Below are positions 1 to 6,305 of a stretch of DNA of 7,207 nucleotides, piece by piece. The notes below the pieces were generated by a model, which was not told the DNA's origin, made no database searches, and saw nothing but the letters and a program-made list of their open reading frames with translations. Positions within the stretch are counted from its first letter, which is position 1, and each line of letters opens with the position of its first letter. The stretch is from an uncultured Rickettsiales bacterium (GTDB lineage Bacteria; Pseudomonadota; Alphaproteobacteria; UBA8366). The stretch lies in contig CAJWTF010000171.1 of NCBI GenBank assembly GCA_913046825.1, forward strand, positions 1 through 7,207, written 5' to 3'. Both the position numbers and the translations under genes were made by a program.

Positions 1-181
1 CGGCGATATTCTTCACCGTGGTCGGCGAGCGCATCTCACCAAACATGATTTTATCGTCTCCCATGGCGAGGAAGGTCGCTTTCGGCGAGAGACTCGGCGA
101 GCCGTCTTCGGCGATACTCGCGACATAGCCGAGTGAATGCGTCGCGAGCACCCTCTTCATATCGTCTGTAAGTTTGGCCAT
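1..181 (-). CDS. Pyridoxamine 5'-phosphate oxidase-related FMN-binding protein (N-terminal part, runs off window)
   Basis: Reading leftward from an ATG at 181, the frame stays open to the window edge and gives 60 residues. The protein starts MAKLTDDMKRVLATHSLGYV and continues with ASIAEDGSPSLSPKATF, then DDKIMFGEMRSPTTVKNI. This is the usual start of the split-barrel FMN-binding fold of the PNPOx-related family: a short helix, a strand ending in 'G.P..SPK' and a strand followed by 'R...T..NI'. Family members bind FMN or a related cofactor and act in the cytoplasm, but most have no assigned substrate. The ATG shares one base with the TGA of the PdxA-like gene upstream (TGATG), so the two are probably translationally coupled and cotranscribed. 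The C-terminal half, which would decide the subfamily, lies outside the window. Confidence 0.8.
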   Translation of the reverse strand, partial: MAKLTDDMKRVLATHSLGYVASIAEDGSPSLSPKATFLAMGDDKIMFGEMRSPTTVKNIA

Positions 182-1170
182 CAGGCAGCTCCCATCTGTT
201 CGGCTATTTTGAAGGCCGCAATCATCGCGCCTGGATTGGCGATGCCTTTGCCCGCGATGTCGAAGGCTGAACCTTGCGCCGGGGTCGAGATCGGCACCGG
301 CAAGCCACCGAGCACCGTGACACCGTGTTCGAAATCCATCAGCTTCATCGCGATCTGACCTTGGTCGTGATACATGGTCACGATGGCGTCAAAGCTCTCC
401 TTCTTCGCTGAGAGGAACATGGTGTCCGGCGAGAACGGGCCTTCCGCGTTGAAGCCCCGCTCCTTGGCCAACTCGACCGCCGGGCCGATGACGTCGAGCT
501 CTTCACGCCCGAACGAACCGTTGTCGCCCGCGTGCGGGTTGAGGCCTGCCACCATGACCTTCGGGTTCTCCATACCGGCGGTCCGCAGCACCCTGTCGAT
601 TAGCGACACCGCGTCAATTATGCCGTCAACGGTGATCAGGTCCGCGACATCGCGGAGTGGCACGTGGGAGGTGACGCGGGATGTCCACAGTCCCTCGATC
701 ACGTTCAGCTCCGCCGTGTGGCCCGCGTACTCAAGTTGCGCCGTCAGCCATTGGCCCTCGTCCGGATAGCTCATGCCGCCGATCTTAAGGGTGTGCTTAT
801 TCAATGGCGCGAAGCAGATGCTGTCGATCCGGCCCTCCGCGTAGAGTGCAAGCAGCGTCTCGAAACAATCGAGCATATAGCCCCCCCCTTCCCGCCTCGA
901 TTCCCCGAGGGGATAACTCTCCGCCCCGGCCAGAGATTGCGGCAAGAGGGAAACTTTTCCGGCATCTACATTGACGTCATTGGCACCGGCCAAAGTTTTG
1001 ATTTTTAGATCCGTGCCGGCGGCAGATTGCCCCCGCGCCAAATGGACCGGATCGCCGACCACGACTACGCCGGTCTCCGCCGACATCACATCATTCGATA
1101 GTACCCGCGCCGCCAATTCCGCGCCGATCCCCGCCGGGTCGCCCATCATCATGCCGATACGCGTAGCCAT
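181..1170 (-). CDS. PdxA-family NAD-dependent dehydrogenase (4-hydroxythreonine-4-phosphate dehydrogenase-like)
   Basis: This is a 329-residue cytoplasmic enzyme, the usual PdxA length. PdxA oxidises 4-phosphohydroxy-threonine in vitamin B6 synthesis; PdxA2-type paralogues act on other hydroxy acids. Visible motifs are GDPAGIG (10-16), APLNK (121-125), SHVPLRD (168-174, H169), NPHAGD (211-216, H213) and MYHDQGQ (266-272, H268). The three histidines correspond to the metal ligands of PdxA. Two motifs differ from biosynthetic PdxA: the region normally reading GHTE is PDEGQW (136-141), and the C-terminal DHGTA motif is PAQGSA (297-302), without the histidine. This favours a catabolic paralogue over the B6 enzyme. 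The start at 1170 is chosen because GGGAG lies five bases upstream; an in-frame ATG at 1209 would add 13 residues with no family similarity. It lies next to, and divergent from, an FAH-fold enzyme. The family is certain; the substrate is unknown. Confidence 0.9.
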   Translation of the reverse strand: MATRIGMMMGDPAGIGAELAARVLSNDVMSAETGVVVVGDPVHLARGQSAAGTDLKIKTLAGANDVNVDAGKVSLLPQSLAGAESYPLGESRREGGGYMLDCFETLLALYAEGRIDSICFAPLNKHTLKIGGMSYPDEGQWLTAQLEYAGHTAELNVIEGLWTSRVTSHVPLRDVADLITVDGIIDAVSLIDRVLRTAGMENPKVMVAGLNPHAGDNGSFGREELDVIGPAVELAKERGFNAEGPFSPDTMFLSAKKESFDAIVTMYHDQGQIAMKLMDFEHGVTVLGGLPVPISTPAQGSAFDIAGKGIANPGAMIAAFKIAEQMGAA

Positions 1171-1173
1171 GTT

Positions 1174-1180
1174 CTCTCCC
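1174..1180 (-). promoter_or_regulatory. Ribosome binding site deciding the PdxA-like start
   Basis: On the minus strand GGGAGAG ends three bases before the ATG at 1170, with the core GGGAG five bases away. The further upstream in-frame ATG at 1209 has no comparable site, so this supports the shorter protein. Confidence 0.6.
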
Positions 1181-1214
1181 CTGGATGAATTCTTGTTCTT
1201 GCAGTCCATCTTAA

Positions 1215-1236
1215 TTTCGTGAAAGGGCTAACGAAA
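1215..1236. promoter_or_regulatory. Inverted repeat, possible operator between divergent genes
   Basis: TTTCGT (1215-1220) and ACGAAA (1231-1236) are perfect 6-base inverted arms separated by 10 bases, so their centres are 16 bases apart. The repeat lies in the 83-base gap between the divergent PdxA-like and FAH-fold starts, where a dimeric regulator could control both genes. No regulator gene is in the window, and arms this short can occur by chance. Confidence 0.3.
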
Positions 1237-1253
1237 CGGTTTTCTGGGAGAAG

Positions 1254-2438
1254 ATGACAATGGCGACCAATTGGGATGCCCATATAGACGGTTTTTTACC
1301 CGAGGACGGAGACGCCGGAACTTTGGTCGGGCGTATCTGGCGGCCCGATGTCGAAGGCCCCTCGGTGGTCTCGATCCGAGAAGGCGGCGTCGTCGATATC
1401 ACCGCAGCAGCGCCCACCATGTCGGCACTCACCAACGCGGACGACCCAGTGGCGCTTGCCGGTAGCGACGGTGAAGGACTCGGCGATTTGCGCGCAATCG
1501 CAGCGAACAGCGTCGCGGAGAGCCGGGACACGACCAAACCATGGTTCCTCTCCCCCGCCGATTTGCACTCCCACAAGGCCTGCGGCGTCACCTTTGTGCG
1601 CAGCCTGTTGGAGCGGGTCATCGACGAGCGCACATCCGGCGATCCAGCGCTGGCGGAAGAGGTCCGCAAAGAATTGCTCAACAGTATCGGCATCGACCTG
1701 TCGGACGTAGTCCCCGGCTCCGACGAGGCGGAGACAGTGAAAAGCGCGCTCCTCGATCGGGATATGTGGTCGCAATATCTCGAAGTCGGGATCGGCCCCT
1801 ATGCGGAGGTGTTCTCAAAAGCGCAGCCGATGTCCTCGGTCGGGTTCGGCGCGGAAATCGGAATCCACCCAATGTCGACCTGGAACAACCCGGAGCCGGA
1901 AGTCGTGCTGGTCGGCAATGCCACCGGAGAAATTGTCGGCGCGGCACTCGGCAATGATGTGAACCTGCGCGACGTGGAAGGTCGCTCGGCCCTGCTGCTG
2001 GGGCGGGCAAAGGACAATAACGGCTCCTGCGCCATTGGGCCGATCGTGCGGTTGCTCGACGATACGTACACCCTCGACGATATCCGCAGCGCCTATGTCT
2101 CGTTGACGGTCACGGGCACGGACAATTTCCGGATTGAGGACGGCAGCTCAATGACCGAAATCAGCCGCGACATCGAAGACCTAATGGGCCAAACGTTGAG
2201 CGCCAATCACCAATACCCAGACGGCGTGATGCTATTCACCGGCACCATGTTTACCCCGAACCAAGACCGGGACCAGCCAGGCGGCGGCTTCACCCACCAC
2301 GTCGGCGACACGGTCGTCATGCGATCCCCAAAGCTCGGCACGCTGGCAAACACGGTCGATAGGACAGACGTTATTCCGCCATGGGAGTTCGGGTCGACGG
2401 CGCTGTTCCGGAATCTGGCGAAGCGGGGCGTGCTTTAG
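1254..2438 (+). CDS. Fumarylacetoacetate hydrolase-fold protein, probable 2-keto-3-deoxy sugar acid dehydratase (XylX-like)
   Basis: This is a 394-residue soluble enzyme. The C-terminal FAH fold shows the metal-binding pattern of the superfamily: E214 and E216 in NNPEPEVVLV, D235 in GNDVNLRD and K253 in GRAKDNNGSC, with E185 in GPYAEVFSKAQP just upstream. In 2-keto-3-deoxy-pentonate dehydratases of this fold, equivalent residues bind Mg2+ and the lysine helps catalysis. The length, the roughly 180-residue N-terminal extension and the SHKACGVTFVRSLLERVI segment (106-123) resemble the XylX-type dehydratases of non-phosphorylating pentose pathways, which make 2-ketoglutarate semialdehyde. That identity is inferred from memory of the family; a diketo acid hydrolase is also possible. 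The start is ambiguous. GGGAG at 1246-1250 is three bases from the ATG at 1254 and nine from a second in-frame ATG at 1260, which may be the better start. It diverges from the PdxA-like gene and converges with an SDR gene. Confidence 0.85.
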   Translation: MTMATNWDAHIDGFLPEDGDAGTLVGRIWRPDVEGPSVVSIREGGVVDITAAAPTMSALTNADDPVALAGSDGEGLGDLRAIAANSVAESRDTTKPWFLSPADLHSHKACGVTFVRSLLERVIDERTSGDPALAEEVRKELLNSIGIDLSDVVPGSDEAETVKSALLDRDMWSQYLEVGIGPYAEVFSKAQPMSSVGFGAEIGIHPMSTWNNPEPEVVLVGNATGEIVGAALGNDVNLRDVEGRSALLLGRAKDNNGSCAIGPIVRLLDDTYTLDDIRSAYVSLTVTGTDNFRIEDGSSMTEISRDIEDLMGQTLSANHQYPDGVMLFTGTMFTPNQDRDQPGGGFTHHVGDTVVMRSPKLGTLANTVDRTDVIPPWEFGSTALFRNLAKRGVL

Positions 2439-2443
2439 GCTCA

Positions 2444-2537
2444 GGCCATAATTCCGGGTTCTCCTTTGGCGACCCGGAATGGCTTCTCCCCTACCGTAGT
2501 TCCGGGGCATGCGGAGCATGAACCCGGAATTATAGCC
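2444..2537. repeat. Palindromic intergenic repeat with nested hairpins (alphaproteobacterial REP-like), possible bidirectional terminator
   Basis: The outer arms GGCCATAATTCCGGGTT (2444-2460) and AACCCGGAATTATAGCC (2521-2537) are inverted copies with 16 of 17 bases matching. Inside, ATTCCGGG (2451-2458) can instead pair with CCCGGAAT (2473-2480). A second hairpin pairs TTCCGGG (2500-2506) with CCCGGAA (2523-2529), with an inner stem of CATGC (2508-2512) and GCATG (2516-2520) around a GGA loop. The same CCGGAAT unit therefore occurs four times in alternating orientation. It fills almost the whole gap between two convergent genes, a typical place for REP-like elements, and may stop transcription from both sides, although no T-run follows the stems. 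Confidence 0.75.
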
Positions 2538-2559
2538 GGAGCATTACCGTGCAGATCAC

Positions 2560-3282
2560 TCACGCCGCCGTCCAGCCACCGTCGATGGTAACGACCGACC
2601 CTGTATTGAAGCTGGCTTCGTCCGACAGCAGGTAGACCACGCCATTAGCGATCTCCTCGGCCTTGCCAAAACGCTGCATCGCATGGCGATTGAGGGAATA
2701 CTCGCGGGCCTTGTCCGGGTTTTCGGCACGGGCCATGCTGCCGTTGAGCATCGGCGTATCGATAGCGCCCGGCGCCACTGCGTTCACACGGACATTGTCC
2801 GGCGCCAATTCGAACCCCGCCGTCTTCACCAAGCTGACAATGGCGCCTTTGGAGGCAATGTATGACGCATTTAAGCGCCCACCGCCGAACGCCAATTGCG
2901 AGGCGACCATGACGACGGAACCGCCACCGCCCGCCCGCATCGCCGGCAGCGCGCCGACCAGCCAACGCCAGCTCGCCTTCACGTTGACCGTGAATACCTT
3001 GTCCCACTCGTCCGGATCAATGGCGTCGATGGTCACACCGGAGCGGCTAATCCCGGCGATGGTGCCAAGACCATGTATCTCCCCCGATTTGGCCACCGCG
3101 CGCGCAATGGTTTCTTCCGACGTGACGTCGCCCACAATCGGCTCAACCCCATCCGGCATAGTAGCGTCATTCAAATCGACGCCGATCACCCGAGCACCTT
3201 CCGATTTAGCCTTCCGCGCACTCGCCTGGCCAATGCCCGAGGCCGCGCCGGTGATGATGATTGTCTTGCCCTCGAGGCGCAT
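2560..3282 (-). CDS. Short-chain dehydrogenase/reductase (SDR), probably NAD-dependent
   Basis: This is a 240-residue classical SDR of standard length. It has the cofactor motif TGAASGIG (11-18), D36 at the end of the second strand (VIGVDLND), which favours NAD over NADP, and the active-site residues N100, S128, Y141 and K145 (YIASK). PGAIDTPM (171-178) and the C-terminal TGSVVTIDGGW are also typical. The usual NNAG motif reads TIAG (74-77), a tolerated change. It oxidises or reduces an alcohol or ketone; the substrate cannot be read. The start at 3282 is chosen over the ATG at 3303 because TCCTCCC on the plus strand (3289-3295) gives a strong GGGAGGA site six bases away. Only two bases separate this start from the upstream adaptor gene's stop, so both are probably on one transcript. 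The nearby FAH-fold and PdxA-like genes suggest a role in hydroxy or sugar acid catabolism, but the shared transcript is with a transport gene. Confidence 0.92.
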   Translation of the reverse strand: MRLEGKTIIITGAASGIGQASARKAKSEGARVIGVDLNDATMPDGVEPIVGDVTSEETIARAVAKSGEIHGLGTIAGISRSGVTIDAIDPDEWDKVFTVNVKASWRWLVGALPAMRAGGGGSVVMVASQLAFGGGRLNASYIASKGAIVSLVKTAGFELAPDNVRVNAVAPGAIDTPMLNGSMARAENPDKAREYSLNRHAMQRFGKAEEIANGVVYLLSDEASFNTGSVVTIDGGWTAA

Positions 3283-3284
3283 TG

Positions 3285-4406
3285 TTAATCCTCCCACTTC
3301 CACCAGAGCTTAATATGCTCATAGATTCGGATGTTCACGTCGCCGCGCATGCCGGGCGTGATATTCTCCGGCGGATTTTCTATGGAAATACGAACCGGAA
3401 CGCGCTCGATGTTGCCGCCGAGGGTCCGCCCTCCGGAATAGGCACTGCTGGCAACCGGCCCGCGCGTCGTGACGCTGCCGATATGCCGGACCTGACCGTA
3501 GAAATCGCTGAAGGGATAAGCGTCCAGGTCGATCAGCACTTCTTGGCCGACCCGAACGTGGCGGATTTGACTTTCGTCCACATATGCTTCGACCCAATAG
3601 AGTTTCGGATCGTGTAGCATAAGTATATTAATGCCGTCTTCTACGTATTCACCTTTATATTTATGTATTTCCCCGACTAATCCATCAATCGGACTTTTAA
3701 TTTGACGATGTTTAATAAATAATTTTTGCTTATTTATTTCATCTAGTATTCTGTCCTCTTTAACTTTAATTATTTTTATATTGTTACTGATAATATCCAA
3801 CTGCCGTCTGGTCGCTTTAAACTGGTCATATTCCCGCTTCGCGACCAAAATGTTGCTTCTGAGCGAGGAGACACTGCCGGCCAGCACCAGGGTCTTATCT
3901 TGCTGGGAATTCAATTCGGATTCCGGCTTCAAGCGTTTGCTGACGAGAACCTTCACACGGGCCAGATCTTTCTTGGCAATTTTCAAGCGGTCCTTAGCGG
4001 AATTCAGGTCGACCTCCAGCGCTCGAATTTTTTGGCGCTGCGTCGCTAGCTTGGACTTCAACTCTTCCTCAAAGGCCTCGCGTTCAGTCATCAGGCTGGC
4101 CCGGTTTCCTTTTTCTAATTCCAAATCGGTCATCAGCGAGTTGATGTTCAGCTTAATGGCTTCATGCTCGAGCGTGATGATCACTTGCCCGCGTGAGACC
4201 GCGCTACCTTCGCCCACGTGCATCTTTTCGATCGTACCGTCGACCCGCGACGAAATATCGGTAAAATCAGTCTGCACCCGAACATCGCTCTCATAGACGT
4301 GGGTGAACCAATAGAATACTTCATAGACCAGCAACAGAAGTGCCCCGACCAGCGCTACGCCAATCAGAGTTTTAACCTTCGATTTTATGTCCGCTTCCGA
4401 AATCAT
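3285..4406 (-). CDS. HlyD/EmrA-type membrane fusion (periplasmic adaptor) protein
   Basis: This 373-residue protein links an inner membrane exporter to the outer membrane or periplasm. It has one N-terminal membrane helix (about 12-34), the first half of a lipoyl-like domain (about 48-80, DISSRVDGTIEKMHVGEG), a long charged helical hairpin rich in K, E, R and Q (about 83-232), the second lipoyl half (about 235-265, IKSPIDGLVGEI), and a beta-barrel domain with VRVGQEVLIDLDAYP (285-298) ending in TPGMRGDVNIRI. This is the HlyD/EmrA/AaeA layout. The start is uncertain: an ATG at 4406 has AGGGG four bases upstream, one at 4424 has weaker AAAGG, and one at 4541 would overlap the divergent MFS gene. 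The coding sequence contains a strongly AT-rich stretch at 3601-3780. The MFS gene on the other strand is the likely pump partner, and the SDR gene follows two bases downstream. Confidence 0.88.
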   Translation of the reverse strand: MISEADIKSKVKTLIGVALVGALLLLVYEVFYWFTHVYESDVRVQTDFTDISSRVDGTIEKMHVGEGSAVSRGQVIITLEHEAIKLNINSLMTDLELEKGNRASLMTEREAFEEELKSKLATQRQKIRALEVDLNSAKDRLKIAKKDLARVKVLVSKRLKPESELNSQQDKTLVLAGSVSSLRSNILVAKREYDQFKATRRQLDIISNNIKIIKVKEDRILDEINKQKLFIKHRQIKSPIDGLVGEIHKYKGEYVEDGINILMLHDPKLYWVEAYVDESQIRHVRVGQEVLIDLDAYPFSDFYGQVRHIGSVTTRGPVASSAYSGGRTLGGNIERVPVRISIENPPENITPGMRGDVNIRIYEHIKLWWKWED

Positions 4407-4505
4407 ACGGCCCCTGTCTATCATGGCCTTTACAAAGCGCCACGCACTCCACGGTATATGGCGCGCGGCGATGCGTCGACCATCTCTTACGCGATGGTGT
4501 AGCGG

Positions 4506-5759
4506 ATGAGCGGTGAAGGCGTTGAGACCACCAGAAATCAAAGCATACGAGCATTATTGCACAACCCGAACTATCTCTGCATTTGGACCATGGGCGGTCT
4601 TACGGGGTTCATCCGCTGGTTCCAGTTGCTCGCACTCGGCGTCTATACGTTCGAAGTCACGCGCTCGCCGTTTCTGGTTTCTCTGGTACCTGTGCTATGG
4701 GGCCTGCCGCTGACGTTCTGCGGTCCAATCGTCGGCGGCATCGCGGACCGCGTGAACCGGAAAATTTTGCTGGCGGGAACCATCTCGAGCATTTTTGTTG
4801 TCGCCTGCGTCATGGCGGCACTCGCCTATAGCGGCGAATTGACCTTCACCCATATCGCCATCGCGTCGTTGTTGAGCGGTCTGTTCTGGGCGACCGACAT
4901 GCCCCTGCGCCGCCGGCTTCTTGGCGATGCCGCGGGAGAGCATTTATCGGCGGCAATGAGCCTCGATTCCGCGACCAATAGCGCCACTCGAATGTTCGGC
5001 CCGCTCATGGGCGGGATCATGCTCCAAGTAGTCGGCATTACCGGCGTCTATGTCCTCAGCGCGGTCGTCTACGCGACAGCTCTATTGCTCATCCTCGCGG
5101 TCAATCTTCCGGAATTCGTCAAACGTACGGTCTCCCCATCCCTCATTCGCGACCTCGCCGCCGGTGTTCGCTTCGCGCTAAGCAATTGGGAACTGCGCCG
5201 CGTCCTCGCCGTCACCATGGTCTTCAATATTTTCGGATTTCCATTCACGGCGATGATCCCGATCCTCGGCCGCGAACAGCTGGGACTGCAACCTTTCCTT
5301 GTTGGATTTCTCTCTAGCCTCGAAGGGTTCGGCGCGTTCGTCGGCGCCATGGTCGTGGCCATGGTCGCAAAGCCGGAATACTACGCCCGCATTTTCATCG
5401 CTGGATCCCTGCTTTACATGGCAATGATCCTCTACCTGAGCGCCCTCGCCTATGTCTCGGGCGGGCCCTATCACTCCTTTCTCGCCGCCGCATTGACGCT
5501 CTCTATTATCGGCATCGCGGGAGCTGGGTTCGCGGCGATGCAAAGCACGCTCACCTATCTGAACTCCGGTCAGGAATACCGCAGCCGGGTGCTCGGCGTG
5601 TTGGCGCTCTGTATCGGCACTGGCCCACTCGGTTTTTTGAATGTCGGCTGGATGGCGGAAAATTACGGTCTACCGGCCGCCATGTCCGTGATGGCGCTCG
5701 AAGGATTGTTCGTGATGTTGGTGCTGTGGGTCTACGGCGTTCTCAATAGATCCGATTGA
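4506..5759 (+). CDS. Major facilitator superfamily exporter, MFS_3 / EntS-like
   Basis: This 417-residue inner membrane protein has about 10-12 hydrophobic segments. After a short soluble N-terminus come helices at about 24-48 and 55-78, then motif A GGIADRVNRK (77-86) in the loop between helices 2 and 3. Segment 131-169 (DMPLRRRLLG, then SLDSATNSATRMFGPLMGG) carries the proline, serine, asparagine, arginine and GP-x2-GG pattern of the enterobactin-exporter-like MFS_3 family. Members expel siderophores, macrolides or other small molecules by proton antiport; the cargo here is unknown. The ATG at 4506 follows a stop-containing stretch and has only weak GTAGCGG upstream. The gene diverges from the HlyD-type adaptor across about 100 bases, suggesting a two-part efflux system under shared control, although MFS_3 proteins usually work without an adaptor. 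Its TGA lies two bases from the stop codon of the convergent MORN gene. Confidence 0.9.
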   Translation: MSGEGVETTRNQSIRALLHNPNYLCIWTMGGLTGFIRWFQLLALGVYTFEVTRSPFLVSLVPVLWGLPLTFCGPIVGGIADRVNRKILLAGTISSIFVVACVMAALAYSGELTFTHIAIASLLSGLFWATDMPLRRRLLGDAAGEHLSAAMSLDSATNSATRMFGPLMGGIMLQVVGITGVYVLSAVVYATALLLILAVNLPEFVKRTVSPSLIRDLAAGVRFALSNWELRRVLAVTMVFNIFGFPFTAMIPILGREQLGLQPFLVGFLSSLEGFGAFVGAMVVAMVAKPEYYARIFIAGSLLYMAMILYLSALAYVSGGPYHSFLAAALTLSIIGIAGAGFAAMQSTLTYLNSGQEYRSRVLGVLALCIGTGPLGFLNVGWMAENYGLPAAMSVMALEGLFVMLVLWVYGVLNRSD

Positions 5760-5761
5760 GA

Positions 5762-6235
5762 TTACTTCGGGGGCACAAAAGCGCCTTCCTTGAATTTTCC
5801 CATGACCCGGGTGTTGTCCGGCAACATCTGAATACCCCATCCATCCGGATAGCCGTTCTTAAAGTCGCCCTCGTACATCTCATTGTCGGGGTACTTGATA
5901 AACCCTTTACCTTCAAGAACGCTCGCCTTGAATTCGCCAACATAGGTGACGCCATCCGACCAACGAAAAACCCCCATGCCTTCTGCTTTGCCGTCAACCA
6001 ACGAACACTCACAGAGGTCTGGCGGGCGTTGATAAGAAAACCACTCGGCTACGCCGTCCCCGTGCGCTTTCCCGTCCTTACACTCGCCACGCCAACGAAC
6101 CTTTTGATCCTCGTCCGGCTCTGGATTCCACAACATGCAATCCGTATTCTCCGCCTTGAACCAAGCACCTGCGTTTGCGGATGTAGCCAGTCCGACATAA
6201 ATTACCGCGACCAGTAAAAACATTAGAATTTTCAT
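5762..6235 (-). CDS. Secreted MORN-repeat protein
   Basis: This 157-residue protein begins with a clear signal peptide: MKI, a hydrophobic core (4-17) and a likely cleavage after SANA (19-22). The mature part is made of MORN-type repeats, whose consensus is a YxGxxxxGxxxGxG pattern. The clearest are YVGEFKASVLEGKGFIKY (98-115) and YEGDFKNGYPDGWGIQML (121-138), with degenerate copies at about 48-65 (WRGECKDGKAHGDGVAEW) and 77-92, and a partial one at 143-152. Four cysteines (C33, C52, C75, C77) could form disulfides in the periplasm. MORN repeats fold as beta-hairpin strips that bind lipids or proteins; bacterial members rarely have a known role. The start at 6235 is chosen because it begins the signal peptide, although the ribosome site is weak. 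An ATG at 6304 would add 23 residues and hide the signal. Its TAA lies two bases from the MFS stop. Confidence 0.85.
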   Translation of the reverse strand: MKILMFLLVAVIYVGLATSANAGAWFKAENTDCMLWNPEPDEDQKVRWRGECKDGKAHGDGVAEWFSYQRPPDLCECSLVDGKAEGMGVFRWSDGVTYVGEFKASVLEGKGFIKYPDNEMYEGDFKNGYPDGWGIQMLPDNTRVMGKFKEGAFVPPK

Positions 6236-6289
6236 ACCAACGACATTAAAACACGCTGCTTCACACCGAAAGTCACAAATACGTGGGAA

Positions 6290-6305
6290 TGTGACCACTG
6301 TCACA
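6290..6305. promoter_or_regulatory. Crp/Fnr-family binding site (perfect TGTGA-N6-TCACA)
   Basis: TGTGA (6290-6294), CCACTG, TCACA (6301-6305) matches the Crp core consensus in all ten specified bases, and the arms extend inward to GTGAC and GTCAC. A third half-site, TCACA at 6273-6277, pairs with the 6290 arm as a wider inverted repeat (GTCACA, 12 bases, TGTGAC). The site lies 55 bases upstream of the MORN ATG at 6235 and 144 bases upstream of the lipoprotein ATG at 6449. It could control either direction. Confidence 0.6.

Noticed and set aside
374..1008. Plus-strand open frames opposite the PdxA-like gene
   Set aside because: They lie antisense to a complete, motif-rich gene and their translations show no domain pattern.
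1211..1775. Long open frames on the minus strand within the FAH-fold gene
   Set aside because: They are antisense to a well-supported gene, have Arg/Ser/Pro-rich translations typical of shadows of GC-rich codons, and match no recognisable fold.
2663..3313. 216-residue open frame on the plus strand opposite the SDR gene
   Set aside because: The SDR on the other strand has all catalytic motifs and a strong ribosome site; this frame is its shadow.
4407..4541. Extended N-terminus of the HlyD-type protein from the ATG at 4541
   Set aside because: It would overlap the divergent MFS start and add 45 His/Arg-rich residues with no adaptor-family pattern; a start at 4406 or 4424 places the membrane helix near the N-terminus as usual.
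5810..5832. Small hairpin TGTTG/CAACA near the 3' end of the MORN gene as terminator
   Set aside because: It lies inside coding sequence, has only a 5-base stem, and has no T-run on either strand.
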